DNA of 64,000 bases. Origin: Verrucomicrobiaceae bacterium UBA7681. Its GTDB lineage: Bacteria; Verrucomicrobiota; Verrucomicrobiia; Verrucomicrobiales; Verrucomicrobiaceae. Within the stretch, counting starts at the first letter, position 1. Every line of letters begins with the position of its first letter. Shown in pieces: positions 18,035 through 25,997 of this stretch. The stretch spans positions 331,063 through 395,062 of the forward strand of contig DLGZ01000048.1 in NCBI GenBank assembly GCA_002482965.1, given 5' to 3'. The translations under genes and the position numbers were made by a program. The notes under the pieces were generated by a model. It was not told the origin of the DNA. It made no database searches and saw only the letters and a list, made by a program, of their open reading frames with translations.

Positions 18035-19441
18035 TCACACACCCAGCAGTTTAGTCAGCGGATGCCCCTCGTTCTGGTCGATACGCTCGGGACGTCCCTT
18101 GTGGTTATAGACAACCTTGGTGTGATCAAGTCCCATCAAATAGAGGATGGTCGAATGAATATCATGCACATGCATGCGGTCTTCGACGGCATAGAGGCCG
18201 AGGTCATCCGTGGCGCCGTAGGTCTGGCCGCCTTTCACGCCACCGCCGGCCATCCACATGGTGAAGCCGGTGGGATTGTGGTCACGACCATCGCCCTGCT
18301 CGCTCATCGGCGTGCGGCCAAATTCACCGCCCCAGATGACGAGCGTTTCGTCGAGCAAGCCACGGGCTTTCAGATCGGCAAGCAGGCCCGCGATGGGTTT
18401 ATCGACGGCGTTGCAGAGCCTTGTGTGATTGACCTCGATGCCCTTGTGGCTGTCCCACTTGCTGCCGGCACCGCTATAAAGCTGGATAAAACGCACGCCA
18501 TTTTCGACGAGACGCCGCGCGAGCAGGCAGTTGCGTCCAAAGACGGCGGTGGCCTCGTTATCCATGCCGTAGAGCTGCTTCGTGGCCTCGGTTTCCTTGC
18601 TGAGATCAACCGCCTGCGGAGCTTCGGCCTGCATCTTGTAGGCGAGTTCATAGCCGCGAATGCGTGCATCTAGCTCGGTGTTGCTAACACGCGATGCACC
18701 GTAGTCACGATTCAAGGCACCGAGCAGGTCGAGCTTGTCGCGCTGGCGTTTGCGATCCACGCCTTTGGGATTGTCGAGGTACTTGATCGGCACGCCATCG
18801 GAGTTGAACTCCACGCCCTGATACACGGCGGGCATGAAGCCGTTGCCCCAGTTGCGCACGCCATTCACCACAGTGGATTCGCTGTCTTTGATAACCACAA
18901 AACCGGGCAGATTTTGGTTCTCTGTTCCAAGCCCATACGAAGCCCATGCACCGAGCGAAGGGCGTCCGCCGAAGACAGAGCCGGTGTTCATGGAGCACAC
19001 TCCACCGGCGTGATTGATGCCGCTGGAAGCGCAGGAATGGATCACCGCGAGGTCATCCGCATGCCGCGCCACGTTTTGAAACCAGTCCGAGATCCAAAGG
19101 CCACCCTGGCCGTACTGCTTCCAGGTGCGTTTGCATTCAAGCAGCGGTGACTTGGATTCGCCCATGGCGGTGATCGGCGGCTTGAAACTCGCGGGCAACG
19201 ACTGACCGGCGAGCTTGTTCAGCAGCGGCTTGTAGTCAAAAGTGTCGAGATGGCTGGGGCCGCCTTCCATGAACAGGAAGATCACGCTCTTGGCTTTCGC
19301 GGCACGTTGTGGCAGCGGAATGGAGGCGGCGGCATTTTGCTCGCCCATCAAACCGGCCAGCGCCACGGCACCAAAGCCGCAGCCGGCGGTTTGCAGAAAC
19401 TCGCGTCGCGTATTGGGGAAGTCGAATCGATTGCAGCTCAT
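18035..19441 (-). CDS. DUF1501 protein, TAT-exported
   Basis: A 468-residue DUF1501 protein. TAT motif TRREFLQTAG has its arginines at residues 12-13. The conserved series follows: FLFMEGGPSHLDTFDYKP, WDSHKGIEVNH, WGGEFGRTPMSEQ, GRDHNPTGFTMWMAGGG, TYGATDDLGLYA and HDIHSTILYLMGLDH. It belongs to the alkaline-phosphatase-like clan with unknown substrate. It follows the LamG-bearing PSD1 gene by only 4 bp and forms the standard PSD1-DUF1501 pair, which suggests the two products act together outside the cytoplasm. Confidence 0.92.
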   Translation of the reverse strand: MSCNRFDFPNTRREFLQTAGCGFGAVALAGLMGEQNAAASIPLPQRAAKAKSVIFLFMEGGPSHLDTFDYKPLLNKLAGQSLPASFKPPITAMGESKSPLLECKRTWKQYGQGGLWISDWFQNVARHADDLAVIHSCASSGINHAGGVCSMNTGSVFGGRPSLGAWASYGLGTENQNLPGFVVIKDSESTVVNGVRNWGNGFMPAVYQGVEFNSDGVPIKYLDNPKGVDRKRQRDKLDLLGALNRDYGASRVSNTELDARIRGYELAYKMQAEAPQAVDLSKETEATKQLYGMDNEATAVFGRNCLLARRLVENGVRFIQLYSGAGSKWDSHKGIEVNHTRLCNAVDKPIAGLLADLKARGLLDETLVIWGGEFGRTPMSEQGDGRDHNPTGFTMWMAGGGVKGGQTYGATDDLGLYAVEDRMHVHDIHSTILYLMGLDHTKVVYNHKGRPERIDQNEGHPLTKLLGV

Positions 19442-19445
19442 GGTG

Positions 19446-22400
19446 TTAGTGAAGGTAAAAGAACTCGTTCGTGTTTAGCAGGACCTGGCAGAGATCATTC
19501 ATGGCCTGATGGAAGGGATCATCAGCTTCGACGGTTTTAGCATCCGAACCCGACCATGCCAGCTGCGAGGTCAGCGGATCAGCAGAACGCCAGATGACGA
19601 GACCAGCAGCCCATTTCTCCGCGTCTTCATTGAGAGCCTTGTCATCCAGCACGCTGCCGGCCACGCGCAGAGCTTCGATCCGGCCATCCCATTGGTGAGT
19701 GGGGGCTCGTTTGTGCAGACCACCAATGACGAGCTGCGAAGAGCCCATGCTGAGTTTCGAACGGATGTCCATGGGCACCACGGCGGTCTGCGCTGCGGCT
19801 CCCGGCGTATCGAGGTCACGCACGTTGAAGGTGACGGTATGACCGACGCATGAAACACGTGCGGCGATGTGATAACGGCGGCCCAGCTCGATGTGGATGT
19901 CCGACGGCACGACCTGATAGCCGATGTTCGCATTTTCATCTTCGCCTACGACCTGGATGATAACATTGCGCGGCTTGTAGCGTGATTTTTCACCTGTCAC
20001 CCCAAGGCTCCAGCCGAAGGACTCGATGCTGTCCTTCCCACCGAACCAGCGCGAGGCGATGGTGCGTACCGAAGCGTTCACATCGATGCTGTTGAGGGTC
20101 GCGATCGCCTCCACGGTAAATTCATCGCCTTCCTTCTCGCCGTTTTGGACGACGAGGCGCTCATGCGGCGAGCTCTCCTTGAATGCGCCGCTGCTTTCAT
20201 CCGCGTCGTTCGCCGCCACAGGCGCAGTCGCGGTGCCCGCACGTTTCTTCAAAAAGGATTCCGCCTTCTCGCGCTCAATCTTCGTCGGCAGACGGCCCAG
20301 CACGGCGAGCCAGACATCGTCGATATTTTCCACGCGTTCGGCCAGTTTGCGCGCACGGGCCAGCAACCAGTCACCGTTGAGAAGCTGCAGAGCCTGTGTC
20401 GGCGTCGTGGTGCTTTGACGTTCGGCGGTGCTGGCGAATCCAGCGGGTGCATCAAGGGCGCGCAGCAGTTCGTTCTGATTGTTGCGCTTCTTCTTCGTGT
20501 AGATGGAGCGGCGGGTGCCGTTGCCATCATCAGCGGGTCCACCGGCCTGCGGGTCGAGCTCACCGCTCGCGGCCAGCAGCGAATCACGCACCTGCTCCGC
20601 ATCGAGACGACGGGGATTGAAGTGCCACAGGTAGAGGTTGGACGGGTCGATCTTCGCGATGGCGGAGGTCGGCTCGCGACGCGCTGTCTGACGATAGGTA
20701 GCGGAGAGCATGATCTCACGGTGCAGCGGCTTCATGTGCCAGCCATTGGCGACGAATTTCGTGGTGAGGTAGTCGAGCAGTTCAGGGTGCGTGGGTGTCT
20801 CGCCCAATTTGCCGAAGTCGCTCGCCGTGGCGACGATGCCGCGGCCAAAATGATACTGCCACACGCGGTTCACGATGACGCGTGTCGAGAGCCGGTTGTC
20901 AGGGCGCGTGATCCAGTTTGCCAGGACGGTGCGTCGACCTGTAGAATTGCCGATGGGTTTGATCTCGGGCTCCTTGGGCTCCAGCAAGGTGAGGAATCCC
21001 GGCGCGATTTCCTGCTCACCTTTGCGTGTTTTGAGCGAGACTGAGGGCGCTTTAGGTCCGGCATCCGTCGCGACGAAAGCGTCCATCAGGGGTTTCGGCT
21101 TGAGGGCGTCAAACTTCTTCAGTTCTTCCTGCAGGGCTTTGTATTCCGCCTTTTTTTCATCCGTCTTGAGGCTCTTCATCGGATCAAAGACCTTGCGCTC
21201 GCGCTGCATCTGGCGCTCGCACAAACCGGCGAGCTGCTTTTCCAAAGCCTCACGCTGTGCGTCCGGCTTGCGCACCATTTCCTGAAGATCTTCCGTGAAG
21301 CGCGTCAAGGCGCGTTCCACCTTGGGTTCGACCAATGGCTGAGTCATCGCGTCCATCTTGGCACGCACGTCGGCGGTGGCGATCTCCCACTTGGACTGCT
21401 GTTCGTCATACGCTTTCTTTTCAGCAGGCGTCGCCAGCTTCATATCATCACGCCATTGCACTGGAGCGAGGAAGGCGCGCAGACGATAATAATCCTTCTG
21501 CAGGATGGGATCAAACTTGTGATTGTGGCAGTGCGCGCAGCCCATGCTAAGGCCGAGAAACAGCTCACCAGTGGTGTCCGTCATGTCCGTGAGGATGATA
21601 TCCCACTGGCCCTTCACATCGCGCTGGTTCCATTCGTACACCGGGTTGCGCAGGAAGCAGGTGGCGATCAGCACATCGGGATCATCCGGCGCGATCTCAT
21701 CGCCGGCGAGCTGCTCGCGCACGAACTGATCGTAAGGCTTGTCGTTGTTGAATGATTTGATGACGTAGTCGCGGTAAGGCCACACGGAAGGGCGATACTC
21801 ATCCGCATTGTAACCGTCACTCTCTGCATAACGCACGAGGTCGAGCCAGTGCTGAGCCCAGCGCTCGCCGTATTGGGGGCTGGCCAGCAGTTCATCGACC
21901 AGCTTTTCATAAGCGCGCGGGTCCTTGTCATTCACGAATGATTCGATCTGCTCCCGAGTTGGAGGCAGGCCGTGCAGATCAAAATAAACGCGCCGTACCA
22001 GCTCATTCCGGTCCGCCTGTGCTGCCGGGTCGAGCTTCATCTCCATTTGTTTCGCCACGATGAAACGGTCGATATCATTGCGCACCCATGAGCTCGTCAC
22101 TTTGGGCGGGGAAACTTTCGCCACTGGCTTGAAGAACCAGTAGTTGCGCTGCTCCTCGGTGAAGCCGCCTTCCGTCACGACAACCTTCTCGGTTGCATCC
22201 TGCGGCCATGGTGCGCCCAGCTTGATCCATTTTTCCAAAATCGCGATCTCAGCGTCGGGCATCTTGCCGCCGTTGTTTTTGGGCGGCATCTGGAAGTCTT
22301 CATTGGCGTAATGAATAGCCTCGACCAAGGCCGACTTCTCCGGCTGACCGGGAACCAAGGCCGGACCGGTGTCGCCACCCGTCTTCAAATAGCCGATGTT

Positions 22401-22592
22401 GTCCACGCGCAGGCCGCCCTTCTGCTTGGTCTTGCTGTGGCAGTCGTAACAGCGCTTCACCAAGATCGGTCGCACGTCGTTTTCGAAGAACTTCATCGCC
22501 GCACGCGCTGCATCATCGTCAGCAGCAAACGACACGCCCGCAGTGTGGCAGGTGAGAAGGAAAAGGAAGGTTAGAAGGCGGGACCGTGTCAT
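19446..22592 (-). CDS. PSD1-type cytochrome with an inserted LamG (concanavalin-like) domain
   Basis: A 1048-residue protein, the largest PSD1 here. Sec signal (MTRSRLLTFLFLLTCHTAGV), PSCyt1 with CYDCH at residues 48-52 and MPPKNNGGKMPDAEI, then DUF1549 (FDLHGLPPTREQIE, YGERWAQHWLDLVRYAESDG, CAHCHNHKFDP). A charged helical insert follows (roughly residues 400-520, rich in Glu/Lys/Gln). DUF1553 comes next (STRVIVNRVWQYHFGRGIV, THPELLDYLT, MLSATYRQTAR, TTTPTQALQLLNG). Before the last about 45 residues of DUF1553 (DLCQVLLNTNEFFYLH) it is interrupted by a LamG-like beta-sandwich (FTVEAIATLNSIDVNASVRT, YHIAARVSCVGHTVTFNV, WDGRIEALRVAG). LamG domains often bind glycans. The ATG at 22592 was chosen because it starts the signal peptide; an upstream GTG at 22631 is less likely. 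Confidence 0.9.
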   Translation of the reverse strand: MTRSRLLTFLFLLTCHTAGVSFAADDDAARAAMKFFENDVRPILVKRCYDCHSKTKQKGGLRVDNIGYLKTGGDTGPALVPGQPEKSALVEAIHYANEDFQMPPKNNGGKMPDAEIAILEKWIKLGAPWPQDATEKVVVTEGGFTEEQRNYWFFKPVAKVSPPKVTSSWVRNDIDRFIVAKQMEMKLDPAAQADRNELVRRVYFDLHGLPPTREQIESFVNDKDPRAYEKLVDELLASPQYGERWAQHWLDLVRYAESDGYNADEYRPSVWPYRDYVIKSFNNDKPYDQFVREQLAGDEIAPDDPDVLIATCFLRNPVYEWNQRDVKGQWDIILTDMTDTTGELFLGLSMGCAHCHNHKFDPILQKDYYRLRAFLAPVQWRDDMKLATPAEKKAYDEQQSKWEIATADVRAKMDAMTQPLVEPKVERALTRFTEDLQEMVRKPDAQREALEKQLAGLCERQMQRERKVFDPMKSLKTDEKKAEYKALQEELKKFDALKPKPLMDAFVATDAGPKAPSVSLKTRKGEQEIAPGFLTLLEPKEPEIKPIGNSTGRRTVLANWITRPDNRLSTRVIVNRVWQYHFGRGIVATASDFGKLGETPTHPELLDYLTTKFVANGWHMKPLHREIMLSATYRQTARREPTSAIAKIDPSNLYLWHFNPRRLDAEQVRDSLLAASGELDPQAGGPADDGNGTRRSIYTKKKRNNQNELLRALDAPAGFASTAERQSTTTPTQALQLLNGDWLLARARKLAERVENIDDVWLAVLGRLPTKIEREKAESFLKKRAGTATAPVAANDADESSGAFKESSPHERLVVQNGEKEGDEFTVEAIATLNSIDVNASVRTIASRWFGGKDSIESFGWSLGVTGEKSRYKPRNVIIQVVGEDENANIGYQVVPSDIHIELGRRYHIAARVSCVGHTVTFNVRDLDTPGAAAQTAVVPMDIRSKLSMGSSQLVIGGLHKRAPTHQWDGRIEALRVAGSVLDDKALNEDAEKWAAGLVIWRSADPLTSQLAWSGSDAKTVEADDPFHQAMNDLCQVLLNTNEFFYLH

Positions 22593-22723
22593 GTCAGGTA
22601 CAAAAGGCCCGAAAAGCACGCTTTTGGACACAAAAATTGCCGAATTCGCGCCTTTTTAGTTGCGGCAGGGTCGCCTCATCATCACGCGGTCGGCCTGTGA
22701 AACCTGCTATTTTAGCAAATCTG

Positions 22724-23386
22724 TCAGGGTAACGCCTTCACCAAGGCCGCAGCGATGGCATCCATGCCCTTGTCGCCAGGATGATTCGCCACGCCCGCAT
22801 GTTTGAAGGGCCGCTCCGAGCGACCGTAGTTGGCTTCATCTTTGCTCAGGCTGCTGATGTTGACGTAAATGCCACCCACGGCGGTGCAGGCTTGCTGCAG
22901 CACTTCGTCTTTCGCGGCATTTGCCCAAAAACAACTGCGCACTAAAATCGTGGGCTTCCGCTCTCCTTTCAGAGCGCTCAACAAGGCGGTCACGCTGGCC
23001 TGCAACTTCGTCTTGTCTTCGGCTGTCTTTAGACCCGGCACGTTCTCGCCGATGGCCAGGATGATCAGGTCAGCTTTAAACTCAATGGCGTCCTTCATTT
23101 TAGCGGCCACGTCGTAGCCTGAATAAGCACGCTCAAAGTCGGCGATGTTCTTCACCATCACCTCCGGTGCGGCGCCTGCTTTTGCCTTCAGCGCCTTGGT
23201 GACGAGGTGCACGTAATCATTCGCCTCCGCGCTCGCCGCCATCCCCCAGTTGCCTGACCAGTCGATGTCAGCCTTGGGACCATGTTTAGTGATGCTGTTG
23301 CCGAGGAAGAGCACCTTGCTTTGCGCAGATGCGTGAACGGTGGCGCAGACGAGGACGAGGGTGAGGAAGAGGCGATGACAAGTCAT
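22724..23386 (-). CDS. SGNH/GDSL-type hydrolase, exported
   Basis: A 220-residue protein with a Sec signal peptide (MTCHRLFLTLVLVCATVHASA). SGNH blocks: VLFLGNSITKHG (block I, nucleophile Ser in GNS), LIILAIGENV (block III) and HAGVANHPGDKGMDAIA (block V, catalytic His). Typical roles are carbohydrate esterase or acetyl esterase activity. It follows the Abhydrolase_10 gene by 25 bp in the same orientation. The 131 bp after it, before the LamG-PSD1 gene, hold a weak TGCTA-TTT-TAGCA hairpin at 22705-22717 without a T-run and possibly a promoter for the next unit. Confidence 0.85.
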   Translation of the reverse strand: MTCHRLFLTLVLVCATVHASAQSKVLFLGNSITKHGPKADIDWSGNWGMAASAEANDYVHLVTKALKAKAGAAPEVMVKNIADFERAYSGYDVAAKMKDAIEFKADLIILAIGENVPGLKTAEDKTKLQASVTALLSALKGERKPTILVRSCFWANAAKDEVLQQACTAVGGIYVNISSLSKDEANYGRSERPFKHAGVANHPGDKGMDAIAAALVKALP

Positions 23387-23411
23387 AAGGATGGATGGTG
23401 AAAATAGGTGG

Positions 23412-25277
23412 CTACTGAGCAGGCTGGCTCATCACCCAGTCCCAGCGAACTCCCGACTGCTTGAGCTGAGGTTCGAGATCTTGTTCGCTGAGGAGCCGCT
23501 GACTGATGAGCTTTTGCAGGACGTCTTTCACTTGCGACAGATAGGCTTCGCGGGATGCATATCGTTCCGCCATCGCGGGACGTGGATCCTGCGTGGCTTC
23601 GCGTAGTTCACGCGTGGCGGCCAGAGGAACCCAGGCACCACGCAGCAGCACAGGCTCGTGCGGCGAACCCATCGACGCCGGTCGAAACACCCATCCAGTT
23701 GCCGTGCCCAGAGGCACCGCCACGTCTGGCAAGCGGATGCCCGCGATGTCATTGCCGTCCGCATCCACCTGAGGCACCAGCAGCGGCAGTTCAGTGCCTT
23801 CACCGGCACCATCGGCCCACTGGGGATTGCGCACGCGGCCACCCGCTTTCAGCAGCCTCGGATCTCCCATGCCGGGGATGGTGGAAAAGCGCACCTCTGC
23901 GACCGGGACAAGCGTGCCAGCCCCGAGTGTCGGATACACACTCAGCGGCGGAGCGATGCCCTCCGCCACCCAGCGATGCATCGCCAGCCGCAGCGCCGTG
24001 ACCACAGCACTGGCATTCACGGGATTGGCCAGCGGCGCACCCTTGGCCTGCGCCGTTGGTGGGAAGCTCGATGCACCATGCTGCGTGCCTGCGAAGAAGT
24101 AGGAGCGCACATTTTCCGGAAATGACATGTCCTTGGCCCCGTCTGGAGTCGTGTGCGTCAGCGCCGCCACACGACCCGCCCCCCAATATTCAGCAGCCGT
24201 GTTCGTGTAGAAAATCTTGGGCGGATGTTTCACCCGTGCGTTTTCCAAAACCCCTTCCGCATGACCGCTCGCAGGATCAACCTGGACCGTGTCTGCAAAA
24301 GGATACGAAGCCGTGTAAAAGCCCGCCACAGCGCGTGGAGTTGACCAGCGCTGGTTCAGCACCAGACGACCTGCACCAGCCACATGCGCCATCACACCGT
24401 CCAACGTCTGGCGGCCCTGCTCATCGGTATTGAAACCGAGATAAACAAAGTCGCGCAAAAAGCGTCCGCACTGCGAGGAGCCAAACGCATACGCATGTTT
24501 AACCGGTGCCAGTGAGCCTGCGTCATGCTTCAGCCAGGCCACCGCATCGCGGATGGCCGCATAGCCGAGCCCGGCTAGCGGTGGAGCTTCAGCCAGATAG
24601 AAAATTTCATAGGTTTTCCCTGGCTCAAACCCACCCTCCAAATGGAGTCGATTGCCCTTCAAGCTCCATGATTTTCGCGGAACCTCAGCCCCGCCGGGAT
24701 AGGCCATGCGCGGCCTCACGATCAACCGGCTCTCCAGACCATCCACGTCCACCGGCGGGTAAGACGTCAAATCTGTGAGCGTTTGGTCATCCGCTGGTTT
24801 ATCCGGTGTGAAGGTGGCGCTCACCACGCCACGAATCGCACTGCCATCCTTGTTTAGCGCCGATGGCACCTTGATGCTCATTTTGCCGGGCTGCGCAGGC
24901 ACATCAAACTCCCAGCCGACATTCAGCACTGTGAAACCATTCTTGACGACCCAATCGCTCACGTCAGCTTTGCCGCCTCGATTCGGAATCTCCACCCAGG
25001 CAGCGCCATTGCCGCGTGCTGCGTCCTTCGGCCTCAAGAGATTCATGTCCGAAGAAAAGCTGACCTTGCCTGCCGCATTGACCGGAGCCAGCCCAACATC
25101 AGCGATGATTGCATTGCCGGGCAAGGAGGGGGCGATTTCGAAATGCAGGCGACCGACGATCTGCTCATAGCCGGTCGTTCCCACATCCGAACGCTCTGAA
25201 ACCTCGACTCGCACGACGGCGGCGCGAGTGGTGCAGGCAGCTAGAAGGAAAAGGAAAAGTCGCGGAAGCAAAGACAT
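23412..25277 (-). CDS. Alpha/beta hydrolase domain protein (Abhydrolase_10 type), exported
   Basis: A 621-residue protein. The start MSLLPRLFLFLLAACTTRAA gives a Sec signal peptide, so the ATG at 25277 was preferred over the ORF start at 25322. The middle region has the serine nucleophile in AFGSSQCGRFLRDFVYLGFN, and the C-terminal part has the family-typical PTLGAGTLVPVAEVRF and GIRLPDVAVPLGTATGWVFR. The family is large and poorly characterised; an esterase or lyase-like function on natural products or carbohydrates is possible. It follows the gluconate-2-dehydrogenase-subunit-3-like gene by 75 bp. Confidence 0.82.
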   Translation of the reverse strand: MSLLPRLFLFLLAACTTRAAVVRVEVSERSDVGTTGYEQIVGRLHFEIAPSLPGNAIIADVGLAPVNAAGKVSFSSDMNLLRPKDAARGNGAAWVEIPNRGGKADVSDWVVKNGFTVLNVGWEFDVPAQPGKMSIKVPSALNKDGSAIRGVVSATFTPDKPADDQTLTDLTSYPPVDVDGLESRLIVRPRMAYPGGAEVPRKSWSLKGNRLHLEGGFEPGKTYEIFYLAEAPPLAGLGYAAIRDAVAWLKHDAGSLAPVKHAYAFGSSQCGRFLRDFVYLGFNTDEQGRQTLDGVMAHVAGAGRLVLNQRWSTPRAVAGFYTASYPFADTVQVDPASGHAEGVLENARVKHPPKIFYTNTAAEYWGAGRVAALTHTTPDGAKDMSFPENVRSYFFAGTQHGASSFPPTAQAKGAPLANPVNASAVVTALRLAMHRWVAEGIAPPLSVYPTLGAGTLVPVAEVRFSTIPGMGDPRLLKAGGRVRNPQWADGAGEGTELPLLVPQVDADGNDIAGIRLPDVAVPLGTATGWVFRPASMGSPHEPVLLRGAWVPLAATRELREATQDPRPAMAERYASREAYLSQVKDVLQKLISQRLLSEQDLEPQLKQSGVRWDWVMSQPAQ

Positions 25278-25352
25278 CGTTGTGATACAGCACCGATTTC
25301 GGTTTTTTGTCAGCAACATCATCTCACAATCGTGGGGTGTATTCTCAAAAAG

Positions 25353-25997
25353 TCACGCGAGACCCACATGCTTCAGCGCTTCGATGGGAGGCCCTTCGAA
25401 GGTGCCCGAGGGAATGTTGCCGACGTAGCCGATGGCCTTCATGCCTTCAGGCGTGGTGTAGTAGCCGCCAGCGGTGAGGTCACGGAAGCGTTTGAAAAAC
25501 GACACCTGCTTTTTGTATTCGGGCTGTGGCTTGGCGGCAGCGAGATCGCTGCAGATGGCGGTTTGGGGCTCAAGCGCGAGATCGGCGAAGGCTTTGCCAA
25601 AGCGGGTGTTTGCTTCCTGATCGATCCATTGCAGGCCTTCGAGCACGAGACGTCGATCTCCTGCCTGGGCAGGATAGGGCGAGCTGATCCATTCGTCGAT
25701 GAAGTCAGGCACCCCGAGAGCCGAGGCGCTGGGTGAGGTTTCATCCGCAGGCATGATGACATCGCACAAGGCACGCGTCGTGCGGCGCTGGGGCTCCGTC
25801 AGCGTGAGCGGCCAGACATCGCCAGGCTTGTACACTTTCACCATGACAGGATCAGGCCCGTAGCCCTTGGCTTTGATGGGGCTGGTGTCAGCCGCGAAGA
25901 GATTCGGATCGCGCACGGCCATGGTCGCCGTGGCAGTGAGCATCCATTGCAGCGCCTTGCGGCGATCCATGCGTGGAAGGTCGTCGGGAGTGCTCAT
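25353..25997 (-). CDS. Gluconate 2-dehydrogenase subunit 3-like protein, TAT-exported
   Basis: A 214-residue protein with TAT motif MDRRKALQWMLTATATMAV (arginines 12-13) and the subunit-3 fold: LTLTEPQRRTTRALCDVIMPAD, GVPDFIDEWISSPYP, GLQWIDQEANTRFGKAF, FFKRFRDLTAGGYYTTPEG and IGYVGNIPSG. Such subunits accompany GMC-type flavoprotein dehydrogenases. The ATG overlaps the stop of the GMC gene (TGATG), with AAGGAA shortly before it as ribosome binding site, so the chain continues upstream only as an artefact. Because the GMC partner has no signal peptide, this subunit probably carries it through the TAT system. Confidence 0.88.
   Translation of the reverse strand: MSTPDDLPRMDRRKALQWMLTATATMAVRDPNLFAADTSPIKAKGYGPDPVMVKVYKPGDVWPLTLTEPQRRTTRALCDVIMPADETSPSASALGVPDFIDEWISSPYPAQAGDRRLVLEGLQWIDQEANTRFGKAFADLALEPQTAICSDLAAAKPQPEYKKQVSFFKRFRDLTAGGYYTTPEGMKAIGYVGNIPSGTFEGPPIEALKHVGLA

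Noticed and set aside
22705..22717. TGCTA-TTT-TAGCA hairpin after the SGNH gene as terminator
   Set aside because: Only a 5-bp A/T-rich stem and no T-run follows in the leftward direction.
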